Assembly (NCBI GenBank): GCA_010909165.1
Contig: VJWM01000063.1
Span: 1,550,001-1,614,000, forward strand
Origin: Anthoceros angustus
Lineage: Eukaryota > Streptophyta > Anthocerotopsida > Anthocerotales > Anthocerotaceae
Direction of reading: 5' to 3'
DNA: 64,000 nt
Shown: positions 1 to 11,899 of the stretch, one piece after another
Layout: each line of letters starts with the position of its first letter
How positions within the stretch are numbered: the first letter of the stretch is position 1
The notes under the pieces: model-generated
The model's input: the letters and a program-made list of their open reading frames with translations, nothing else
What the model was told of the DNA's origin: nothing
Database searches by the model: none
Translations under genes and position numbers: made by a program

Positions 1-1276
1 CGAGCATCCTCTAGACTACCACACTTTGCATACATGTTCACCAGGCTTCCACCTAGAACTACATCGGCCTGAAGTCCTCGTTCTCCTATCTGTGCATGAA
101 GCTGCCTACCATTCTCCAAAGCTGGGACACCCACACTAGCACATGCCTGCAGAAGACACATGTATGTCACAGAATTGGGTGCAGTCATGCCACCTTCTTG
201 CATAGCACTGTAAAGACGCAGGGCTTCCTGACCCATGCCCTGCTGGGAATATCCTCCGATCATGGCATTCCAAGTCACAACATCCTTCTGAGGTAGCCCG
301 TCAAAGACCCTTCGAGCGTCCTCCAAGCTACCGCACTTGGCATACATGTCCACCAAGCTGCTGCACACAAACAAGTCAGGCTCAATGCCACTAGCCAAGA
401 CATCAGTATGCACCTGCTGCCCAAATTTCAAGTTCTCTCCCCTTGCACAGGCCTGAAGGGCTGCTGCAAACACATGGCCATTTGGCTTCACATTTGACCG
501 GCGCATCTCCTGATACAGCTCTACGGCCTGTATGTCTTGTCCGTGTTTAACATGGGCAGAGATTATGGCACACCAGGTGAAGACATCTGGTTTTTCAACC
601 ACGGTGAACACGTCCATAGCCTCTTGCAACCTGCTATGAGAAGCATACATTCGGAGGATGTGGTTGCACAGGAACGTGTCCGTTTCATACCCCTTCTTCA
701 AGGTGAGAGCATGAACACGGCGAGCCAGAGCCAGATCCTTCTTAGCCACACATTCTTTTAGAACCGTATAAAACAGAGATCTGGAGATGTCACCGTGGGT
801 GTGCACAAGAACTCCCAGAGCCTCAATTGCCTCAGCGAGCTGCCCCTGCTGACATGACTTGCTCACGGTTTCAGGTGTGATCTCCCTTTCGTATCCTGCA
901 TGTCTGCGAGGGTGAAAATCATGGGGAACGATCGAGTTGGATGTAAGGACACAACCACCCACGTGCACGTCCAGAGCAGCCACCCCACAAGCTGACTTGT
1001 TGAATTCGTCAAACCAAAGGATATCCTGAGGCTCACTTAGCCGGGGATCAAGAGAACAGCAACTCTCCTGATGTTTGCTGTCCCACCAAAGCGTGGGATC
1101 CGAAGAAAATTGCCGCCGCAAGAGATCCTGGTCGTTGGAAGATGCCTCTCCAGCCAGACATCCTTTTGCTGCAAAGATACTGCACCTCACGGCACCGTTG
1201 TTTGCCAACAGATGGTTCCTTGAAGAAAGATGAGCGGGACCTCTTCCTCGGACGCCAGGTAACCTCCACACAGCCA
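1..1276 (-). CDS. PLS-class pentatricopeptide repeat (PPR) protein, partial
   Basis: A continuous minus-strand reading frame opens at the ATG at 1276 and runs off the left edge, so only the N-terminal part is present. PPR proteins bind organellar RNA one base per repeat and act in editing, splicing or stability in plastids or mitochondria. Repeats with typical wording are visible: VVTWNAMIGGYSQQGMGQEA, SLVDMYAKCGSLEDARRVF and LLQACASVG. The first ~130 residues lack repeats and are likely an organelle transit region plus linker. The gene is a close paralogue of the PPR gene at 5634-7781: both share a SSRN/TSRN-LLA N-terminal stretch and the order of early repeats. NFU and RPN8 lie between the two paralogues. 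The class (E, E+ or DYW) cannot be told because the C-terminus is outside the window. Confidence 0.93.
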
Positions 1277-2043
1277 TGGGCCGCAGGAGAATGCAGAATG
1301 GGGTACAGGTGGATCAAACTCCAATGATAGAACCTGAAGCATCAGACTATTTGTTCATAACGACCTGACAAGGAGCAGACTTGATTAACAGGTGCATGCC
1401 ACCGCCAATCCAGGGGAGAATCGGAATCTCACCCTAGGATATAGCAAATGTCGGTGATGTCTCAGCCCTCCCACCTCCTGTGCAGCTCGCAGGACATAAC
1501 AACTGGCAAGGACGTGAAATTTCATTTCCATCAATTCAAATCATGTGGAGTGAAGCTGTGAAATGCATGAAGCCCGAGACATTGTAAGCAGGCAGATCTA
1601 CAGTCTACATGTTTATGTACTACGAATGGCATTCTTACCAATCCCTTCAGGCCAGTAAGGCCTGCCACCCACCGTACCGCACGCCAGTGACATGCCATGG
1701 CCATCCCCATGCACATGACCAGCGTCCTCCATGGGTCGAAGGCCCCATTATAATAACACATTTTCTGCTCTCGTTGAGAGTTGTGAGAGGGTGGAGAGCG
1801 GAGACCACAAGACCTACACATTTACATTCATTCAAGTCCTTGGTTTAGCGAATTTTCTACAGCGGCTGGAAGAAAAATTCGTATTTCCGGCCGTTGTCAC
1901 GGCTTCACAACGCTGTGACTGGCTCGGGTTAAACCCACATGATAGGGTTGGAAGGGAAGGCGGACGTCGATTCCCGAAATCTGGCGTCACTTGCTACGCG
2001 CTACCGTGGTTGGACGCGAGCAAGCTCGGTGTGAGAAGAGAAA
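1277..2043. other. Intergenic region between PPR (-) and NFU (+)
   Basis: Divergent 5' flanks of the two neighbouring genes. A long open frame begins at an ATG at 1731 and stays open to 2348. It may be part of an NFU 5' exon, but it resembles no protein I know. Confidence 0.4.
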
Positions 2044-3016
2044 ATGGCCACGAAAATTGCAGTCAGGCAAGGATTCTACGCCGGCAGGCACATCCGCGTG
2101 GGCAACAGAGTCAGCGAGGACGGCGGAAACAAGTAACACTCGAGCTCTCCCTTGTGGTGGTTTTGAGGACACATCCTTGGATTCGCGAGTGTTTACTCTC
2201 GCTGATGACGCGCAGGACGAGATGGACATGGAGACCTAACGTGGAGAAGAAACGGCTCTACGGCTTGTTGCTGAATTCTCACGTCGACACAATTCGGCGG
2301 TTAGACAGGAAAGGTGAGCTTTGCGACAATGAGCTGGTTGCTGCTTGAGCAGAGCAGGTTTGTGTGACTTACGCCGGGCTTGTATGCAGTGCAGTTATTT
2401 TTCAGGCGGTGGCAACTCCGCAGACTCCTGTGACGGGGTTAGAGCTGACGGAGGAGAATGTGGAGAAGGTGCTGGATGAAGTGCGGCCTTATCTCATGTC
2501 GGACGGGGGAAATGTTGCCTTGCACGAAATAGATGGACTGGTTGTGAAGCTCAAGCTTCAGGGTGCGTGCGGATCCTGTCCCAGCTCGCTCATGACTATG
2601 AAGATGGGAATTGAGAGGCGGCTTATAGAGGCCATTCCAGAAATTGTAGGTGTAGAGCAGGTGATGGATGAGGAGACGGGGCTGGCCCTGAATGAGGAGA
2701 ACGTTGAGAAGGTGAGCCGCTTTCCTCCCTTTGTTGTGCTGTGTGGAGGATCTGCTGCAGTTTGATGCTGTCCGCAGTGAATGGATGCTGCTTGTCATGT
2801 TACTTACTAAAGTTACCGGTTGCGTAGGTGCTTTCGGAAATAAGGCCTTATTTGGCTGGTACTGGTGGGGGCACGCTAACACTGGTTAAGATCGACGGTC
2901 CCGTGGTGAAAATACAGATCGAAGGACCTGCGGCTGGTGTGATGACTGTACGTGTGGCCGTCACTCAGAAGCTCCGGGAGAAAATTCCTATGATTGCCGC
3001 TGTGCAACTCTTGTAA
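2044..3016 (+). CDS. Plastid-type NFU iron-sulfur scaffold protein (tandem NifU C-terminal domains)
   Basis: NFU proteins assemble and transfer Fe-S clusters to plastid apoproteins such as photosystem I and ferredoxin-dependent enzymes. The 3' exons are clear. The first NFU domain (about 2440-2650) has the cluster-ligand motif CGSCPSS, with its two cysteines at 2568-2579. It is followed by [13 protein letters not shown], a donor at 2712, and a final exon (about 2828-3016) encoding a second, degenerate domain without CxxC that ends [13 protein letters not shown]. This two-domain layout is that of Arabidopsis NFU1-3. The 5' exon is not settled. An ATG at 2044 begins a basic, transit-like stretch and can be spliced in frame from a donor near 2133 to an acceptor near 2391. 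A longer frame from ATG 1731 with a GTGAGC donor near 2312 is the alternative. Confidence 0.88.
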
Positions 3017-3356
3017 AGCTATCGCGTTTCGCAATCTGTGTAAAACATGCCTTGTGTAGAGCTTTCTACAGATGTAGTATATCGCTTCATTTATTCTATT
3101 GTGTACACGGTAGTTTGGGAGGCTAAGAAACTCCGCCTTCATGTAACCTATTAGATTGGGAATTTTGGACGTGGAGATGGGCTGTTGAATCCAAGAGAAC
3201 GTGACTTTTGGGTGCGACGATTCTCTCCACATTGTCTGCTTAGCTGGATGCCTCTGTGCGCGAAAGGGTGGACGGTTTTGCGAACTACGTCACTGCATAA
3301 CTACAAATAAATACCTCACATGGGTACTGTTCGTTACGATCACAGGACCTACCTAA

Positions 3357-5122
3357 TTAACTACCAGAACCGGCAGGAATGGCCATTCCTCCTGATGCTG
3401 CATCTGCCAGTCTTTCGTGTTCCTTGTTCAAAAGCTGCAATGAAAGCAAAACGAGCTTAATCATTGGCAAGGACTCACATAGCAAAAGAGTAATAAGGAA
3501 ACAAGACATCAACATCCAAGTAGTACCTTATTGTTGATCAGATTGTGAAGAGCAACCACGCTACGGATCAGTGCAGAAAGGTAGATGACAAGCATCATAT
3601 CATTTGTTTTCACTGTCAACCAGCGTACAATGGGTGAGAACCTTTTTCTTTCAAAGAACATCAAATGAAAAAACTTAACCTGATGGGGAAAAGATTATGT
3701 CACGAGGACTCTGATCATACCTGCAAAAGCCTTAATCAATTCATCTATATTCAAGTTAGGAAGCAGATTGAATACATCCTGCAGAGCAAAGCGAAGCGTC
3801 GTTTGGTAAGCATTCAAATACACTAAAACATGGCAGTTACACCAGCACCTAGCAAGTTTCTACCTGGAGGTGGTACAAAATCTCGTGGTTAAGCGGAAGG
3901 TCCCCTTCCACAACATGGTCTAGGTACGAGTGGATTTCCTTGAGTCGAGCCTCCAATCCCTTCAGTGCAACTATCTTTCCCCCTACCTGTGCACCAAGGA
4001 AGCAGATGTCAGGGGGCACAAAAAGATAGATTCAGAGAAAAGAGATAGAGCAACCACAATAGTGCAGTTTCCACAACCAAGGCACTACGATACCTCGGAT
4101 GCTAGAGTACTGACTGTCGCATCTTTCACATCCCTCAAGAGATGTTCGACTCCTAGACAAAAGAAATCAAAGCATCCCTGTTACCGTACCGTACATGACA
4201 AACTCCACAATCTGTCAAGCAAATTCCAAACTCAAGCATACCGATCTCCTCAGCTTCATAAGCACCGATTTCTGAAGGAACGTGAACAAAGACTTTTTGA
4301 CTCTTCTGCGTTGCATCCTGCACAGGCAATCACAGGTCAGAGTGTGTCGTGTGTGGAACCTGCATGACAGCAATCGTAACGTACCTCCTTCACTTCTTCA
4401 ACCGCATAGTATGCCTTGGTTGGAATTCCGAGCTCCCTCGGCTGCACGTCAATGATCACCAAGACCGGGTTCGGAGCATAGCTGCAACCACCGTTCCAAC
4501 TCCCCCCCGTCACCACAATCCTACAACTCCTTTGCCTCCGAATACATCAACAAAAAACTCACAAACAAGCACCGAGACATACTCCCGAAACAGCTCATGG
4601 ATGTCCAGATCATTCTCCCGCAGCCTGGGACCAGTGCTGTACCATCCTACCACCTGCTCCTTCGCTGCACACAACCAGGCATCAACCATCAGCCAAACAA
4701 CAGCACACCCAACACCGAAAACCCCACAAAACAAGCTGCACTGTCCGCCTTCCTCCCACCGTTAATCCTCTTGAACATGTCGAACATCTGCTCGTGGTAG
4801 TTGTGATCCAGAAACCAGATACTCGCATCCTTGTCATCCTCCTCAAACGGCACTGCGAGGCCACCATCCCCCGTCCCCGTGAGAATGCGTGCAGATCCAA
4901 CCCCCAGACCCAGAGAGCAGGAAACGCGCGGGCACCGGCATAGCTGTTGGTGATGTCGAGGCGGCCGCGGAAGGTCGCTCCCAGCAGCACCCCGAGCACG
5001 CGCTTGCGAGTATCCTTGGCCACCCGATTGTAATTGTCCACGATGCTGAGCAGCACCAGAGGATGCACCACCACTTTCTCAATCACGTTCCCCGATCCCG
5101 CCTGGCTCACCACCACGTCCAT
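3357..5122 (-). CDS. RPN8: 26S proteasome regulatory subunit RPN8 (MPN-domain, non-catalytic)
   Basis: RPN8 pairs with the deubiquitinase RPN11 in the proteasome lid. Ten exons can be followed on the minus strand from the ATG at 5122 to TAA at 3357-3359. Recognisable blocks in order are [124 protein letters not shown] and [20 protein letters not shown]. The third exon ends inside CGGGA before a GTATGT donor, giving RDYAPNPV across the junction. The MPN domain lacks the zinc-binding JAMM residues, as expected for RPN8 rather than RPN11. The last exon ends in a short Gly/Ala tail. Total length is about 300 residues, normal for the family. Alternatives are essentially excluded by the near-complete match. 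Confidence 0.97.
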
Positions 5123-5633
5123 CAGGGCTTCTGTTCCCTCGCCTCGTCTGAGTCCTACAGTCCGCCCTCCCTGACAAACAGGTCGTGGAATTCGCAAAGA
5201 CCCCTAAGTTAGTCCCTCTAGGTCTCGCCATAGGAGCCCACAAGAGCTCGGACTGGAGGCGATGGAGCAGCGTCCGGAAGCTTGGAATCGATTCCAATGA
5301 AATCAAATCAAAATGATTTCGACCTTTCCTGGCGGTTTGCATGCATATACGTACATCCACATGAGAGCTGGGCTGGGCTTCAGTATCAGTGGTCGTTCTA
5401 GGAACGTTTCATCTTCCTTGCACGCAACACTGTGTTGGCATCCTATGGTGTGCAGGTTTCTTACCATGATCAAGGTGCCAGTTTCAATTTCTTCACTGCA
5501 TTCGTCATTGAAGGAAGGTCACTCGCCTCACAACCTCTCATGAAGCAAGAGTTGAAGTACAGAAGAAGTTACTTACCTTCATCCCACAATCAGATACGTC
5601 GACGATTCAGATGTGACGAATATCCCTCCTCCT

Positions 5634-7781
5634 TCATTTTGGAAGCAGCTGTTTCAGCCTTGCTCCACTCCCAGGAGGCTGATGCTGACGCTTCTTGTAC
5701 CCAACCCGAAAGATGTGAACCAGGCCGTCCATGTCTGTCCAGCAGCTCTGGCCTGGCTGTTTCCATGCCCCAGTCCCTACTCTCTTTGTCTGCATTTCTT
5801 GTGCCTGCTCCCACATCTGGGCACCCGCGTATATGTTCAGCATCAGCACGTATGCTGCAGGATCTTTCTTGTCCAGCTTCACTGCTTCATGGAAAGCATG
5901 GCGGCCAACATCCACGTTGCTCCACTTTTGACAGGCACCCAACAGAGTGCTCCAAACTGTAGCATCAGGGGGTACAGGCATGGACCGTACCAAAACTAGT
6001 GCTTCGTCGAGTCGGCCAGCACGACCCAGGAGATCGACCATGCACGTGTAGTGCTCCACAGTGGGACTGATGCCATACTGTCGGCTCATAGCCTTGAAGT
6101 ACTCCTGCCCCTTGCTCACTAGACCTGTATGACTGCATACTGTTAGAAGACTGAGGAATGTCGTGCCGGTTGGACGTATGCCATCCTGTGCCATTCTGTG
6201 GAACAAGTGAAACACCATCTCGCTGTTCCCTTGGGAGGTGTAGCCTGCAATCAGTGCACTCCAGGCGATGACATCGCGTTCGTGCATGGCATCAAACACC
6301 TCCTGAGCATCAACCATGCTACCGGATTTCCCGTACATGCTTATCAAACTGCCGGCTATGAACACATCAGCTTGAAGCCCCTGCTCTTTGATCTGTGCAT
6401 GTAGCTGCCTTCCCAGATGCAGAGCTGCCACATTTGCACATGCCTGCAGGAGGCAGGCAAATGTCACAGCATCGGGTACAGCAATGCCGCCTTCTTGCAT
6501 AGCAGTGTATAAACGGAGGGCTTCCTGCCCCATGCCCTGCTGGGAATACCCTGCTATCATGGTAGTCCACGTTACTACATTCTTGTGACCGAGTCTGTCA
6601 AACACCCTCTGTGCGTCCTCCACGCTGCCACACTTCGCATACATGTTCACCAGACTGCTGGCCACAAACACATCAGCTTCATGTCCTTGATCTCTGATCT
6701 GCGCATGAAGCTCCTTCCCCTTCTCCAAAGCTGGGGTGCCCACACTTGCACATGCCTGCAGGAGGCACACAAATGTCACAGAGTCAGGCTCAACCAAGCC
6801 TTCGTCCTGCATAGCCCTGTACACACCAAGGGCTTTCTGCCCCATGCCCTTCTGCGAATACCCTGCTATCATAGCATTCCAGGTGACCACAGTCTTCTCA
6901 CCAAGCCCGCGAAACACTCTCTCAGCATCTTCCAAGCTGCCACACTTGGCATACATATCCACCAAGCAGTTACAGACAAACACATCCGGCTCCACTCCAC
7001 CGGCCAACACATCAGCATGCACCTCCTGCCCAGCCTCCAAGTCCAATCCCCTTGCACAAGCCTGAAGGGCTGCCACAAACACATGCCCATCCGGCTTCAC
7101 ACTTGACATCCGCATCCTACGATACAATCGTATGGCCTCCTTATCCTGCCCGTGTCTAACATGTGCAGCTATGACAGAAGACCACATGAAGGCATCTGGC
7201 TTCTCCACCGCACTAAACACATCCATCGCGTCTTGCAACCTGCCATGAGAAGAATACATCCGCAGGATGTGATTGCCCAGGAACGTATCCGACTCATATC
7301 CCTTCTTCACCGTGAAAGCATGCACACGGCGACCCAGAACAAGATTCTTCTCCACCACACATCTCCTCAGCACCGTATAAAGCAGAGATGTGGCAATCCC
7401 TCTGTCTGTCTGCACCAGAGCTCCCAGAGCCTCAACAGCCTCAGTGACATGGCCCCCATCACAAAGCTGGCTCACGGTCTCCTCCGTCACACTCCTCTCC
7501 CCCCACAAGGCCCTAGCCTGAATCTTACTTTGCCTGCTATCCCACAAAAATGTAGACCCATCTCCAATCCAAAATGACCTTGCACGGGCTGGGCCCGGGC
7601 ATGTCGAGAATGTGGTGCACTTTGCACCTTCCTTGACTGCCAACAGTAGGTTCCTTGAAGTCAGGCGAGCAGGCCCATTTCCTAGAATACCCGTTAACCC
7701 ACCAACACCAAACTGCTGGGTCCACCCCAACAGATCCTGCTGCCTCTTGCATGACTCAATCCCACCACACCAAGCAGCCAT
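5634..7781 (-). CDS. PLS-class PPR protein with a truncated E/E+ tail
   Basis: A single-exon frame of 715 residues opens at the ATG at 7781. An N-terminal region of ~140 residues that may be an organelle targeting and linker segment precedes about a dozen P, L and S repeats, for example DVFVASSLVNMYAKCGSVED and VVTWTTMIAGYSQQGMGQEA. The E-domain wording YTCMVDLLGRAGRLDEA and MDGLVHIFRVG follows. The product is expected to bind organellar transcripts. The frame stops at 5634-5636 just after RLKQLLPK. One base away in the next frame the sequence continues MKEEGY, the normal continuation toward a DYW domain, so an A4 run at about 5638 carries an apparent single-base frameshift. Even the shifted frame stops soon afterwards, at about 5590, so no DYW deaminase domain is present. 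It is the paralogue of the PPR gene at the left edge and is divergent from the RING gene. Confidence 0.96.
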   Translation of the reverse strand: MAAWCGGIESCKRQQDLLGWTQQFGVGGLTGILGNGPARLTSRNLLLAVKEGAKCTTFSTCPGPARARSFWIGDGSTFLWDSRQSKIQARALWGERSVTEETVSQLCDGGHVTEAVEALGALVQTDRGIATSLLYTVLRRCVVEKNLVLGRRVHAFTVKKGYESDTFLGNHILRMYSSHGRLQDAMDVFSAVEKPDAFMWSSVIAAHVRHGQDKEAIRLYRRMRMSSVKPDGHVFVAALQACARGLDLEAGQEVHADVLAGGVEPDVFVCNCLVDMYAKCGSLEDAERVFRGLGEKTVVTWNAMIAGYSQKGMGQKALGVYRAMQDEGLVEPDSVTFVCLLQACASVGTPALEKGKELHAQIRDQGHEADVFVASSLVNMYAKCGSVEDAQRVFDRLGHKNVVTWTTMIAGYSQQGMGQEALRLYTAMQEGGIAVPDAVTFACLLQACANVAALHLGRQLHAQIKEQGLQADVFIAGSLISMYGKSGSMVDAQEVFDAMHERDVIAWSALIAGYTSQGNSEMVFHLFHRMAQDGIRPTGTTFLSLLTVCSHTGLVSKGQEYFKAMSRQYGISPTVEHYTCMVDLLGRAGRLDEALVLVRSMPVPPDATVWSTLLGACQKWSNVDVGRHAFHEAVKLDKKDPAAYVLMLNIYAGAQMWEQAQEMQTKRVGTGAWKQPGQSCWTDMDGLVHIFRVGYKKRQHQPPGSGARLKQLLPK

Positions 7782-8768
7782 GGCTCACAACACCACCCAC
7801 TCAGCCTGTGCCTGTTCCTTGGAGCAACTCGGCAACCATTTTATTTCACTCCTTCGGCGACGCAGCACTTGCATCCTGCAAACCGTGAACCATGGAGGAG
7901 AAATGCTTGTTAGATATCCAATGCATTCGAATGCGGACAAACCCATCCATCCTGAAGACACCCTTTAGGGAAGACCCCGAAGGTCTCAGTGGGGTGAACG
8001 ACACACAGCCTGCATGCATCAGAGCCATGCCCACAACAACATCATGAATCATATGCACCGAAATGCATGACATGTACCTATGTATATCACCGAGATTCGT
8101 GAACTTTCTATGGGAGGCATGAAACTGGACCTGGAACTGGAACTGGAACTCTCCCATGGAAACTGCGATAGCCAGCCCTCCGAGTTTCCACAGAGTTACG
8201 AATTCTTACATAGACCACATATTTGGTAAGCCCTGACGTGTGTGAACGCGTATGTTCGCGAAAGGAATGTGAAAAGGCGGCGAATAACCCGAGGGATCGC
8301 ACTTTGTGATCAGGAGCGGAGAGCCGCTTGTGATGCTCGCCTTGGGGGATGGTCGGCGGTAGCCATCTCGTGGTGTTGCGAATGGGCCGGTGCTGAGAGG
8401 CTCGTCACTGTGACACACGAGAAGCAGGGCCAGGACCAGAGCCAGATCGCAGCAGTATTCATTCGATCTCGTCGCCGGACTGAAGCCAATCCAATCCGCA
8501 ACAGCAACAGCAACAGCAGCAGCAGCAGCGACAGCAACAGCAGAAGGAGCAACTCGATTCAGCGTCTGGCCAGGTTCTTTGTCCTCAATCCCATGCTTTC
8601 CACCTCCGATTGCTGGCCCCTGGCCTGGTGCGAATTGCAGCGTTTGTGGAGTTTTGGGGGAGGCGGTGGTTTGCGCTGACAGTATGGGGTTTGGCGCAGG
8701 GTGTTTGCGGTGCAGGGAGGAGGAGGTGCGTGCGGCTGGAGGCTGTGAGGAGGTCGGGAAGGTATCCG
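7782..8768. other. Divergent promoter region between PPR (-) and RING ligase (+)
   Basis: No gene is recognised. There is a short GGAACT-type repeat near 8125-8150 and a CAG/CAA-type trinucleotide run near 8500-8545, the latter in the probable 5' leader of the RING gene. Confidence 0.5.
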
Positions 8769-10658
8769 ATGGAGGCGGAAGCCGGGGAGGAGCGGGGAGG
8801 CGGGGAAGGGCATGCAGCGGCAGGGGCAGGGGGAGGGGGAGGCCCGCAGCTGCACTGGTGCTACCAGTGCAACAAGGAGGTGGCAGTTGAGGCTGCGGGA
8901 GATGAGCAAGGTATGTGCTGTGTGGAGTGTGGGAGTGGGTTTGTGGAGATGATGGCCACGGCCCAAGCGGTGCCTGATGTGCGGCGGGCACAGAGGCGGA
9001 GACGGCACCAGGGGGCTGCTGGGATGGCCCAGGGTCAGGCTCAGGCTCAGGGCAACAACCGTGTAAGACGTGCTGCTTTGGCTGAGGCTCTTGAGCATGC
9101 TTACCCGCAGCAGCTGATGCAGGTCTTCAGGCTGTTAGGGCAGGCAACGCACACCTCCACGCAACCACCATCTCCAGTCCAAGTGGACTCGTCCGGGCAA
9201 GGGCAGGGAAATGCTGATGCTCTCGTGGTGCAGGACCAGGAGGTCCCAGTGGGTGGCAGAGAGGGAGCGGCGTACAGGAGGATGGCCTTGGCCATGGGGC
9301 TGGGGTATGTGGCACCATCGGATGTGACCGTGGAGGATGAGGGGCAGCCTTCGTCGTTGAGTCTTCCTGCGCATGCTGGGTATGAGGTGGGGGGAATGGA
9401 TCGGGAGCAAGAGGAACGGGAGGAGCTTGGTGCAGCTATGAGGATGGCTGCTGAAGGGAGTGATAGTGAAGTGGAGGAGGCGGAGGGGATGCGGCTGGAC
9501 TTTGACGCGTGGGATTCGGTGGATGAGGAGGAGTGGGAGGAGTTGGATGAGGATGGGGATGATGCAGGGGCAGAGCCTCTGCCGCCTGGAGATGTTGGCA
9601 GCAGGCTTCGGCCGGAAGCGGTCGCACAGGCGGTGTTGGGAGGGAGGGGGGCACTGGGAGGGAGGGGGAATGCGAGGACGCGTGATCTTCAGAGTTTGCA
9701 GATGAGGACGAGGAGAATTGAGAACACCCTGCACCAGTATCTGCAAGATCTGCTGCAGAATCTGGTGGGTCAGAACATTGAGGTTCATGTGGAACTGCCC
9801 CAAGGTGGGAACCCCCTGTATGTGGGCAATCCGGGAGACTATGTGGATGCTAGGGGATTCGAGCAGCTGCTGCAGCAGATGGCTGAGAATGACAGTTCCA
9901 GGAGGGGTGCCCCACCTGCTTCGAAATCAGCAGTGGAGGCTCTGCCCACGGTTAAAATCGAGCAGGAGCACATCGACCAAGGAGCTGCATTCTGTGCTAT
10001 CTGCAAGGAGGTGGTTGCTCTTGATGAGCCTGTGAAACAGCTCCCTTGTTTCCATCTCTACCATTACGACTGCATCCTGCCTTGGCTTACCTCAAGAAAT
10101 TCATGCCCAGTGTGTCGTTACGAGCTGCCCACCGACGACCCTGACTATGAGCAGGAAAAGCAAGGGAGGCATGTCTCCTCACAGAACGGCAATACGACGA
10201 CTGGTCTTTCTGGAAACGACGCAGCCACCACTGGGGGTCCACAACAAGACGGAGGGCAGGCAGACATGGAGGCTGTGGACTCTCTGGAATCCAGCATCAG
10301 CAGCAGCAGCAGGGAAAGCACCGACAGCGAGCCCTCAGATTATGCAGACGCCCTGGGCCCAGACCAGGATATAGCTCCAGATTCAGACCCAACACCCACA
10401 CCGGACTCCCCTTCGGAGACCGGCGGCGGTGGTCCGAGAGGTTGGCTAGCCCTTGGTGCAGGACCTGTCCTGAGTATGATGGGCATAGTGCTAATGCTGT
10501 GCCTGAAAAGTCATCTCATGGGTCGCAGCCTCGACATTCACAGCTCCCATGACATCCAGAGGCCTCCTCGTTACTTCCAGGAGCCTCATCTCGAGCAAGC
10601 GGTGGGGGCTAGTGGAGGGCATTCCCGGTCAAGATGGTGGTTGCCGTTTCAAAGGTGA
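8769..10658 (+). CDS. RING-H2 E3 ubiquitin ligase, RDUF/CIP8 (BCA2-like) type
   Basis: An intronless gene of 629 codons; I chose the ATG at 8769 because the open frame upstream has no ATG. Residues about 29-60 form a zinc ribbon (HWCYQCNKEV, then CCVECGSGF). A long acidic, low-complexity linker follows. A RING-H2 finger (about residues 408-449) has the ligands CAIC, CFHLYHYDC and CPVC. Then comes YELPTDDPDYE, typical of the plant RING-plus-DUF1117 group. The family transfers ubiquitin from E2 to substrates and in Arabidopsis acts in stress and light signalling. Unusually, a hydrophobic segment near residues 560-580 (GPVLSMMGIVLMLCL) could anchor the protein in a membrane. The C-terminus ends in basic and aromatic residues (RWWLPFQR). 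Confidence 0.92.
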   Translation: MEAEAGEERGGGEGHAAAGAGGGGGPQLHWCYQCNKEVAVEAAGDEQGMCCVECGSGFVEMMATAQAVPDVRRAQRRRRHQGAAGMAQGQAQAQGNNRVRRAALAEALEHAYPQQLMQVFRLLGQATHTSTQPPSPVQVDSSGQGQGNADALVVQDQEVPVGGREGAAYRRMALAMGLGYVAPSDVTVEDEGQPSSLSLPAHAGYEVGGMDREQEEREELGAAMRMAAEGSDSEVEEAEGMRLDFDAWDSVDEEEWEELDEDGDDAGAEPLPPGDVGSRLRPEAVAQAVLGGRGALGGRGNARTRDLQSLQMRTRRIENTLHQYLQDLLQNLVGQNIEVHVELPQGGNPLYVGNPGDYVDARGFEQLLQQMAENDSSRRGAPPASKSAVEALPTVKIEQEHIDQGAAFCAICKEVVALDEPVKQLPCFHLYHYDCILPWLTSRNSCPVCRYELPTDDPDYEQEKQGRHVSSQNGNTTTGLSGNDAATTGGPQQDGGQADMEAVDSLESSISSSSRESTDSEPSDYADALGPDQDIAPDSDPTPTPDSPSETGGGGPRGWLALGAGPVLSMMGIVLMLCLKSHLMGRSLDIHSSHDIQRPPRYFQEPHLEQAVGASGGHSRSRWWLPFQR

Positions 10659-11530
10659 CTCTGGGTTGGTTGGAGTGGGATACTATTTCCAATATGACAG
10701 AGGCTGGACTCTGCAGCCAGCGGTTACGTGCTATGTTTCTGACACTGTACAAGACAAATCTCGTCCGTGGCCATGCTTCCTCGCATAATGTCGCCAGTAC
10801 TGAAATCATGCACCCACTGCGCGGCAGGTTTTTGTGTTGATACAGAGGAACTCGCGGCCTGGCTCTCGTATATGTCGGACATGGCCAACCTCCTTTTTGG
10901 AAGGATAGAGATCGTTACGTGTATGAACGTTGAATTGCAGATTATTTCTTAAATCGTCATTGCTTCTCTTATTTGACCTCCGATTAACTTCACTACCTGA
11001 GCTTGGAATGCGTTCTGTGGAAACGCGGCTAGAGCGCCAGAGCAGTGTTTGAACTTGAACAGCAGTAAATTTGAAGGGCGGAATCTGAAGGTTACAAGTT
11101 TTTTGACTAATTGTGTGCGGTTTTCGAAGTCGCATACCTTTTTTTGCAAGCCCATTGAAGAACTAAGTAAATCTGTTCCTTCAATGTTTACGTAATACTT
11201 GTTTCACTTTTGACCTTGTTTCACTTTTAACCTAGCTATAAATGAGGGCTTTGATCTATGAGCATGTTTTTTGAGGATGGGTTGGTTCCTTGTGGGTTAT
11301 CATTGGCAGGAATGGCTGCCCAAAGGGATTATATAACTTATGAGCCAGTGGTTGGATAGAGTTTGCTGCCTAATAAAATCCGTTCCCTCCATACTTTGAT
11401 TGGGGTTTCTCCCTTCCCCCTCCTATGCTTAGGGTGGGTTTCCATGTAGCCCAGCCCGGTCCCGTAAAGCCCGAGCTTAAGACGGGCCCGGGTATTCACA
11501 TGCTATGCGAATCCCCTATGTGTTACCGTT
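10659..11530. other. 3' flank of the RING gene; no gene recognised
   Basis: The first part is presumably 3' UTR. The remainder is unremarkable intergenic sequence with no recognisable coding similarity. Confidence 0.5.
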
Positions 11531-11532
11531 GG

Positions 11533-11697
11533 TTTCTGGTATCGTAGACCGCCTATAAGCAGGACCTCGTAACATACCACAAGTGCTTGTATATAGAGTT
11601 GCGTGCTTGTTTCCCTTTCTGGTATCGTAGACCGCCTATAAGCAGGACCTCGTAACATACCACAAGTGCTTGTATGTAGAGTTGCGTGCTTGTTTCG
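11533..11697. repeat. 82-bp tandem duplication
   Basis: The segment starting GGTATCGTAGACCGCC at 11539 recurs at 11621 with near identity, giving two copies of an 82-bp unit. Confidence 0.9.
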
Positions 11698-11899
11698 TTG
11701 CCTTTCAGTTTGCCAGCCATTTCCACACACGGGGTTGAAGAGGTGCGGGCTTTGCGATCGTATGCGCACTCCACAATGTTCAATGTCCTCGCTGGAATGA
11801 GTCCGCCTCACCTTCCAGGTTCAACAACTCTAAGGGCCATGGATTTCAGAACTCAGTGAGGACAAAGGAATACAGCCAAGAGATTTTCGAGGTGCCATC

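Noticed and set aside
8559-9803. Proline/serine-rich minus-strand frames across the RING ligase
   Set aside because: Low-complexity shadows of the GC-rich RING gene, with no domain or splice support.
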